This document shows, piece by piece, positions 56,900-64,000 of a stretch of 64,000 bases of DNA. Source of the stretch: Fonsecaea monophora (taxonomy: Eukaryota > Ascomycota > Eurotiomycetes > Chaetothyriales > Herpotrichiellaceae); assembly GCF_001642475.1 (NCBI RefSeq), contig NW_019173961.1:124001-188000 (forward strand), given 5' to 3'. A program made the translations under genes and the position numbers. Position 1 is the stretch's first letter. Each line of letters begins with the position of its first letter. The notes beneath the pieces were generated by a model. It was not told the DNA's origin and did no database searches. It saw only the letters and a list, made by a program, of their open reading frames with translations.

Positions 56900-58515
56900 G
56901 ATGTTTGCGCTGATTCGTGATTCTGGTGTTGACTCTTTTGCTTTTCTCCTCGCAATGGCAACCTTTTTGATATTTACTGGGACCACAAGAGATTGAGACA
57001 CGGCCCTTTTCCTTAGCCTGGTATCGTTGAATATATGGGCACTTCTGTTCTGTTAGTTCTCAACTTTTCACCTGCTTGTGTTGGGAGGGGACGTCGATGT
57101 CGTCAAGTTCGGAAGATGCAACCGACGAACTTGGAATATTTGGAGGGTCCGGCCCGAAGACGTTTCCACACATCTGACACAACTTTGATATATCACGTCG
57201 GATAGCATATTCTACTCGCCTCAGAGCGCGTATCAAGTCCTTTGTCCTCAATGTTTTGTACGAGGTACTCGCTCCCTATATACTTGGTCGTATCGTATCA
57301 GATGCACTTGCACTTGGCCGGACCAACCAATCAAGCCCCTAGTGAAACGAGACTGTACGAGGTACCGTTGTACTCGGTTTACACGTAAAGGCGTAGGCCG
57401 CATCGCATGCTCCGTACGTTGTCCAGTCCAGAAGGCGACTGTGGTGACTGGTCGAGCTGGTCCAGCTGCGGGTTGGAGGGCATGTTTCAGACTAGATTGA
57501 GAGGCGAGTCTTGGCCTGTTGGGATTCTCGGTCCTCTCGGCCATGGCGGCCATGGCAAAAGAGGCGAATCTTCCATTGTCTCTGACAGGTAAACAGGCAC
57601 GACAGGGTAGGTAATGCTCCACACCTTTGTTGGAGGCATGAGTAGTCAGGAATCCAAACGAGATGCAAAGAATAGAAACCCTGAGGGTTTGTCCGTAAGG
57701 TGTCCTGGCCTGCCTGGGTGTCTGGCTGAGTCAGAGGGGGCGAGCTGGAACTCACTGACTGGGAGTCTGGGGGAAATGGCATTGGATCTTCGATGCCCCC
57801 AATGCTTCGATTGCGGGCTGATCTCAAGGGCACCAAAGGGAGCATTTGGCACACCTGCCCCTTAAATATTTAGCCCAGACGCTTGCCTGATGGCCGCCAG
57901 GTGCCGCCTGTACCACCCATTCTGAGTCGCTAGCACTTGAGGCCCTTGAGGCAGTGGAAGCCACTAGGCCCACCAGCTTGTCAATCCCACCCTGGCGATC
58001 CGCCATCCGGACACGCGTTGACGTGATCCACTAATCACCATTTTGTCAAGGGCCCAGCTGGTCCTGGTGGTCCGGGAGTTCCACCCAACGTTTTCTCCTG
58101 CCCAGAAGGGGACTGTAACAGAGAAGCAGGCGAAGTTGAAAGAAAGTGAGGAAAAAGAGAGAGAGAAGAAACAAGACAGATCAAGATCCAGGCGCGGACG
58201 AACAACACACCTCTACTAGGTATCCTGGTCTTCCGCATTCTGCATCTGCGATTTTAATATTACACACCAGATTCGGCGTCTTGCAGGCCCATTGTGGTGC
58301 GCTCGCGAATCCCCATCTTCTGCTCTCCCGAAGCTTCGACGGAGCCCCAGGTTTGATGGGCACGTACCTACTGTACGAGTAGTTGCTCTCTCACACCACA
58401 CGACCTTATCTCTTCTTCCTGCTCCTCGTCTTCTTTTGTTCTCACTCTCTCTTCCTACCAGCCGGCCATCGGTGCCGATTTCACTCGCTAAATATTTAAT
58501 TCTGTCATCTTCACA
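56900..58515. other. Divergent spacer between hydrolase and TM9SF genes
   Basis: About 1.6 kb holding both promoters. A GA-rich patch (about 58138-58172) precedes the TM9SF gene. Near copies of the TACTCGGTAC word occur around 57364-57378. No gene seen. Confidence 0.5.
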
Positions 58516-60774
58516 ATGTCCCCAGACGTCCGGCTCCACGTCTCCTGGCTGAGCCGCGTGGTCATTTTGTTCTCCTGCCTGTCACACGCCTTCTATATCC
58601 CAGGTATTGATCTGCCCGCCCTCGGCTCCGCCAATGATTAGATACCAGGCACTGACCAAATGTACAGGCGTGTCAATACGGAGCTATCGGGACGAAGAGA
58701 ACGTACCGCTGCTTGTGAACAAGGTCTACTCAGATAAAAGTCAGCTTCAGTATGCGTATTTCGACTTGCCGTTCGTTTGCCCTCCCACCGGTAACAAACA
58801 CCATGGCTCCTCCTTTGCCAGCGGCCATAGTGTCCCCCTCAATCTGGGCGAGGTTCTCCGGGGCGACAGGATCAAGACTTCGGACCTGGAGATCATCATG
58901 GGTCAGGACATAGATTGTCAGTATCTGTGCGATCGCGTGGTGGGCCGGAAAGAGTTGAAATGGGCTCAACAGCTAATTGAGGATGAATACATCACCGAAT
59001 GGATTCTCGACAATCTCCCCGGAGCTACCTCGTTTGTCACCGTCGATCGGACTCGGAAGTACTACGCATCAGGGTTCAAAATGGGTTACAAAGACTTTGA
59101 TATCGTCACTGGTAAAGAGATGTACTATGTCTACAATCACCATACGCTCGTGGTCCGATGGCGGCGGGCTCCGGGAAAAGCTGGGGATAATGGCGGCAAA
59201 GTCATTGTTGGGTTTGAGGTCTACCCCAAAAGCATTCACGCGGGACAACGCAATGAGACAGGCTGCCCGCTCGATGTGTCGGGTGAACAGGAGCCGTTGA
59301 CCCTCTATATTCCTGGCAACACCACCAATTCGATGGAACAGTATGCGGATTCATCCTACATCCCTGAAAGCCCCATTGACATGGAGGACGGCGCTACCAT
59401 GACAATCCCATACACGTATTCGGTCTACTTCTTCGAGGAAAATGGAGTGGAATGGTCGAACCGGTGGGACCTCTATTTCAATGACCAAGCCGAGAGTTCC
59501 TTCACCCACTGGCTGGCCATTGTCAACTCCCTAATCATATCAGGCATTCTGGGCGCAATTTGCATCGTCATCTGGGGACGGACAATGCAAGGAGATGTCA
59601 AAGGTCGAGGTGACGGACTCCTGGAAGAAGCCCGATTGAAGATCGGCAAGCGCGAGAAGAAAAAGTCAAGCAGCGGGCTGCTGGAAAAGATCTCAGACAA
59701 CGGACCCGATGATGAGCTGTCTTCGGACGAGGAACTACTTGAAGAAATCACCGGCTGGAAACTTCTGCATGGCGACGTCTTCAGGCCTCCACCGTACGGT
59801 GGGCTCCTAGCTCCCTTGGTTGGATCTGGAATCCAGCTGGTCTTTGTGATCGTAGGACTGCTGGGTCTCAGCTGCGCTGGCATCCTGAATCCGAGCTGGC
59901 GCGGAGGGTTCCTGAGCGTGGGCGCAGGACTCTTCGTGTTCGCCGGTGGGTTCTCGGGGTATTTCTCTGCGCGGGTCTACAAGACCTTCGGCGGTCAGAA
60001 CTGGCGCAAGAACACAATGATGGTGAGTTGTTATTTGGCTGAGGCTGCTGGTTCTCCTGTGCTGACTGAACGAACCAGACTGCGCTCCTCTTCCCGGGTC
60101 TCTTGTTTACCCTTGTCTTTGTCCTCAACCTCTTCTGCTGGGCACAAGCATCCTCGACCGCACTACCATTTTCCACTCTCTTGGGGCTGGCGTCTTTGTG
60201 GCTGCTGATCCAGCTTCCTCTTGTTCACCTGGGGTCCTATTGGGGCTTCTACCGATCACCTGGCTGGGAACATCCGACCAAGACCAATGCGATTCCTCGT
60301 CAGATCCCGCCACAGGCATGGTACATGAAACAGCAAATCACACTCGCTCTGGGCGCTGGGCTGGTGGCCTTTGCCGTGCTCTTCATCGAATTGATGTTTG
60401 TCTTCAAATCACTGTATCTGGACAAGTCATCCTACTACTACGTCTTCGGGTTCTTGAGCATCATCTCGGCTCTCCTGTCCATCACCATCGCCGAGACGGT
60501 CATCATCGCAACATACATACAACTTTGTGCTGAAAATTACCACTGGTGGTGGCAGTCGTTTTTCGTGGGGGGAGCTTCGGGGTTTTGGATCTTTGTGTAC
60601 TCGGTGTGGTACTATGCCACGCGCCTACACATTGACGGGTTTGTGAGCAGTCTCTTGTTTTTCAGCTACAGCGGCCTTGCTTGTGCAGTGTATTCGTTGG
60701 CAACGGGCACCATTGGGTTCCTGACGGCGTACATTTTTGTTCGACGGATATACGGGGGCGTTAAGGTGGACTGA
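58516..60774 (+). CDS. Transmembrane 9 superfamily protein (EMP70/nonaspanin)
   Basis: Three exons, 58516-58603, 58668-60022 and 60079-60774, with introns of 64 and 56 nt, give 712 aa. Exon 1 encodes a signal peptide ending at AFYIPG. A luminal domain of about 270 residues follows (GVSIRSYRDEENVPLLVNKV, FDLPFVCPP, LRGDRIKTSDLE), then nine membrane helices from about 315. Intron 2 falls between helices 2 and 3-like segments (KTFGGQNWRKNTMM joined to TALLFPGLLF). The C-terminus KVD fits the KxD/E Golgi-retention signal of the family. Members act in the Golgi and endosomes in sorting membrane proteins with glycine-rich helices, and in copper and nutrient responses. Length is normal (650-720). 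Confidence 0.94.
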
Positions 60775-62351
60775 ACATCATTCAGTCCTGATGATTTCTT
60801 CCGACTTTTTCTCTCCCCACAAGGGCTCGCCAGGGGGAGAGTGATATCTTATGATAGACGGGCAATAAGGAAGGGTCTAGATTGTATAGCAATTATCCCG
60901 ACCATATTCGACTAATACGAGAACCATGAGTTGAGAAGCTTTTGCACCGTCTCACCCCATCGTCAGAGTAGGGCGTGCACGGCGTGCATCAAGTATTGGC
61001 AAGGACGACAGGAAAGACCCTGCAGGATCAGATGCGGTATATGTGTCACGGGAAAATCTGCTGTTCCATGTTAGGCCCCAGGCTGACATGAGTGCGAATT
61101 GGAACTGGAATGTGATGGGAAGTAGTGCGCACGTGGGTGGATATTGCCCAGAAACTCCATGAGGAAATGTCAGTACCATAAAGTGAGGATGACATGAAGA
61201 ATTTTTTTTTGGTTTTGAACTTGGACTAAAGGTTGTCGTTCAATTTGACTTGAGAATACGCCAGGAAGGGTGGATTACGGTGACAAAGAGAAACTGAAAA
61301 TAGGAGGGATGTTGAGCGACAAAGTCATCGGAGGGCGTAAAGGGTGGAGTTGAGAGGACAAGGCACCAAAGGCCAGGCATCCACTTTGCTTACTTAGCAA
61401 CTACCTCCAGGCCTACAAGGGGTACCAGAAGAGGGCGGAATGACAACTAAGGGGCGCTCACCGAGGCTGGTTACCGACTCATAGGCCCACGCTTGGGGGA
61501 GAGGGACGTCGCCAAAACCCACATGGAACTTGTCCCCATGGCGCGGGTCAATAGGCGGCTGTCTCCCCGTGCTCCCTTGCAATTGGTTTACTTGAGGCCT
61601 AAGGTATAGCAAAGGGCCCAATGTATACGCGGGGTGGAGTTTGGGGACCCATTATTTACTCAAATGATTGTTACCGTCTATGGTCCGCCCTTCGCATCGC
61701 ATCATTCGCATGCAAAACTATACAAGAGGAAAAAAAACATAATTGACCATGTCAATTGCCCTTATTCCACCCGCCATGACTCACTTTTCACGGGGCCTGG
61801 GAATCCCTTGGGGGTTTTTCCCTTTTTTTCCCACTTCTTGTACTTGTTTACGCCTTTCGATACTTCCCACAATTAATTATTGGGCGGTGGAGCTTACGAA
61901 TCATACGATCCGAGGCTTGGTTCCCAATTGACAATTGTCAGCTGAGTCGGTGGTTTGTGTAGTGGTGGTGGTCGTCGTGGATGGGACTGAGTATATACGG
62001 TGAACATGGCATGACATATAAATGAGAGAAGGGCATCGTTTGCTGTGTACCTGAACCCATCCTGTTTCCAGTTCTCCTCCTTATCACTCTCCAATCACCC
62101 TGCGCCGAACAGCCTTCCACCTGATCAACCCACCCCCGCATTCTACACAACCACGAGAGACACGAGAGCCTATCCAAGTGTCTTGGACTGCCCGAATCTG
62201 GTAATCGCGTCGACGACAGCCCCTCGTTCCCAGAGGATTGACGGCTTGGCCGTTGGCCGAAATCCCAATCGCTAGCAAGTCACCGGTTGTTATCACCGCC
62301 CAGTGATTCATCCTTGCATTTCCTGATTCCTTCTCTTCTTCCTTCTTCACT
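60775..62351. other. Intergenic spacer: TM9SF 3' side and arrestin-like upstream region
   Basis: About 1.6 kb without a gene. C/T-rich sequence at about 62065-62350 looks like the leader of the downstream gene. No repeats of note. Confidence 0.5.
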
Positions 62352-64000
62352 ATGAGCACGCCTCGACAAATTGTCTCCGGCGAGATGCCTTCCTTTCTCT
62401 CCTCCGCAGTACCTTCTTACTCGGCTCGGTCTCGATCGTTGGCCCTCCCGTCCTCCTCGAGGCGAGGCTCAGCAATTGCTACGGCGATCGGATTACGCAA
62501 GAAGAGCGAAATCGACATCGTCCTAGAAGGCGACGCAGAATTCGTTCACTCGTACGCTACATATGACGAGATCAAGGGCCGCGTGGACATCCGATTCGAG
62601 AAGGACACTTCTTTCGACGACGTCAGTATCACATTCGAGGGCCGGAGTTGTACATACGTCGAGAAGATCGCAACCACTGCCCCCACCACGGGTCGCACGA
62701 CAGGGAGACATACGTTCCTAAAAGTGCAACAGCCGATTCCCGAAAGCCTCTTGCCGGAAGGCAGCACCTTCGAGGCCGGTGTCACTTACTCGATCCCCTT
62801 CACATTTGTCGTCCCCGACAGATTACTCCCCTTCATCTGCTCGCACAAAGCCGACAATGAAGAGATCAGGAAACAACATTTGCAGCTGCCCCCAAGCCTG
62901 GGCGACCCCAGCGTCTCCGGAGACGGTCGTACACTGATGGACGACCTTGCACCAGACATGTCCAAGATCACCTACAGCGTCCGCGCCAGAATCACAAGAT
63001 GGAACGCCGTCGGCAGGCTGTTGGAGCTGGCCGACAAGGAGGAGCGCGTCAGGATCATTCCTGCGAGAGAAGAAGCGCCCCCACTGAACACTGACGACAA
63101 CCTGTCGGACCATGTCATGCGCAAGGAGAAGAGTGTCAGAAAGGGCCTCTTCAAGATCGGCAAGGTGGGCAGTTTGACGGCCGAGACGACTCAACCCAGA
63201 AGTCTCCGCCTTCCGCACCCACAGAAGCGGCAGACAGAACCGGTTTCTTCAATGGCGACCATCCATTTGCGCTTCGATCCTACCTCTCCAGACGACGTTC
63301 CTCCTCAGCTGGACTCTATCGCCAGCAAATTGAAGGCCTATACATTTTTCGGCGCTGCCCCGTATAGAATCATTCCAGAGGTTCGAAAACATGACAATTG
63401 GTCCGTTTTGCATGGTATATATCCAGAAACCGTCGCCTTATCGTCGCGTTGTCTATCGACTGTCTCTTGGGTCCGCCACGATCCTTCAGACCGCGGAAGC
63501 TTCTCTTCGTCGGATCTTTCTAGACGACCATCGGGCTATTCTACGACATCGACATCATCGATCCCGGAACCGACGTGCACGTATGAAATGGGCTCGCCTT
63601 TCTACACCGCCACCCTGCCGGTTCCGATCGCACTTCCAACGCCATCGAGCAGCGGCCGACCCAGAGTTTTTGTGCCGACATTCCATTCTTGTATTGTTTC
63701 AAGGACTTATTCTGTTGAGCTGAACATTTCCTTTCGTACTCCAGGTGCCAATGTCTCAAGCAGCCATATTACTCTCAAGACACCTATACAGGTGTCGGCG
63801 GAAGGAGGAGCCCCGCCCGTTCAAGTTCAGGAAACGGACGCTGCGATCGCGGCGGAGATCGAACAGCAATTCGGACTGTACGAAGCTCGCCAACTGGAGG
63901 AAGCTGGCTTGGGCCTCGAAAGTCCAATGTACGAAGAGCCTTCTCCAGCGATGCTTATCCCCGGCACCCGACATCTGAGTCTTGCGGACCATGCCGCAAT
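62352..64000 (+). CDS. Arrestin-like protein, 5' part (3' end outside window)
   Basis: ATG at 62352 (ACTATGAGC) opens a frame with no stop for 549 codons to the window edge. After a Ser/Arg-rich N-terminus (about 1-45) comes an arrestin-N-like beta-sandwich: EIDIVLEGDAEFVHSYATYD, VDIRFEKDTSFDDVSITFEG, FEAGVTYSIPFTFVVPDRLL, and ITYSVRARITRW near 210-225. A second arrestin-like half starts near 300 (MATIHLRFDPTSPDDVPPQL). Fungal arrestin-related proteins bridge plasma-membrane transporters or receptors to the Rsp5 ubiquitin ligase for endocytosis. I see no PPxY motif in the visible part, so that link is only inferred. The end of the protein and any introns beyond 64000 are unknown. Confidence 0.78.
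   Translation, partial: MSTPRQIVSGEMPSFLSSAVPSYSARSRSLALPSSSRRGSAIATAIGLRKKSEIDIVLEGDAEFVHSYATYDEIKGRVDIRFEKDTSFDDVSITFEGRSCTYVEKIATTAPTTGRTTGRHTFLKVQQPIPESLLPEGSTFEAGVTYSIPFTFVVPDRLLPFICSHKADNEEIRKQHLQLPPSLGDPSVSGDGRTLMDDLAPDMSKITYSVRARITRWNAVGRLLELADKEERVRIIPAREEAPPLNTDDNLSDHVMRKEKSVRKGLFKIGKVGSLTAETTQPRSLRLPHPQKRQTEPVSSMATIHLRFDPTSPDDVPPQLDSIASKLKAYTFFGAAPYRIIPEVRKHDNWSVLHGIYPETVALSSRCLSTVSWVRHDPSDRGSFSSSDLSRRPSGYSTTSTSSIPEPTCTYEMGSPFYTATLPVPIALPTPSSSGRPRVFVPTFHSCIVSRTYSVELNISFRTPGANVSSSHITLKTPIQVSAEGGAPPVQVQETDAAIAAEIEQQFGLYEARQLEEAGLGLESPMYEEPSPAMLIPGTRHLSLADHAA

Overview
The window is nuclear DNA of a filamentous ascomycete (Pezizomycotina). Supporting signs are short introns of about 50-90 nt with GT..AG ends and CTAAT/CTGAC-like branch sites, long gene-sparse spacers, and a gene set that includes NADPH oxidase NoxA, an H3K9-type SET methyltransferase, the Cch1 calcium channel and a GT71 mannosyltransferase. 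I lean weakly to Eurotiomycetes and cannot name a species. I see no rRNA, CRISPR, transposase or convincing tRNA.

Twenty protein genes are supported. From left to right: the 3' end of a SET methyltransferase (+), a bZIP regulator (-), a small Ser-rich unknown protein (-), the 2128-aa channel Cch1 (-), an F-box-like protein (-), a PAF-acetylhydrolase-like lipase (+), the Ran GTPase in four exons (-), the proteasome chaperone Nas2 (-), a DH-domain RhoGEF (+), a salicylate-hydroxylase-like FAD monooxygenase that reads into an in-frame TAG (-), a small GPI-anchored wall protein (-), a small four-helix membrane protein with a 63-nt last exon (-), NoxA (+), an Rtc3/SBDS-type small protein (-), a GT71 mannosyltransferase (+), a cytochrome P450 in three exons (+), a Psr1-type phosphatase in three exons (+), an alpha/beta hydrolase (-), a TM9SF/EMP70 nonaspanin in three exons (+), and the 5' part of an arrestin-like protein that runs off the right edge (+).

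Most of the content is conserved housekeeping or signalling: chromatin (SET), calcium entry (Cch1), nuclear transport (Ran), proteasome assembly (Nas2), Rho signalling and ROS production (RhoGEF, NoxA), Golgi glycosylation and sorting (GT71, TM9SF), and endocytic adaptors (arrestin). The accessory-looking pieces are the FAD monooxygenase, the P450 and the alpha/beta hydrolase. They are not adjacent, so I see no biosynthetic cluster.

The best leads are: the in-frame stop and swollen low-complexity introns in the FAD monooxygenase; a 10-base word (TACTCGGTAC) found six times and only between genes; the 2.6-kb pyrimidine-rich leader of noxA, which contains a plausible spliced upstream reading frame; a possible small two-exon gene in the 3.7-kb spacer before the mannosyltransferase; and the internal di-cysteine of the Psr1-like phosphatase. 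I did not find a clearly new multi-gene system.
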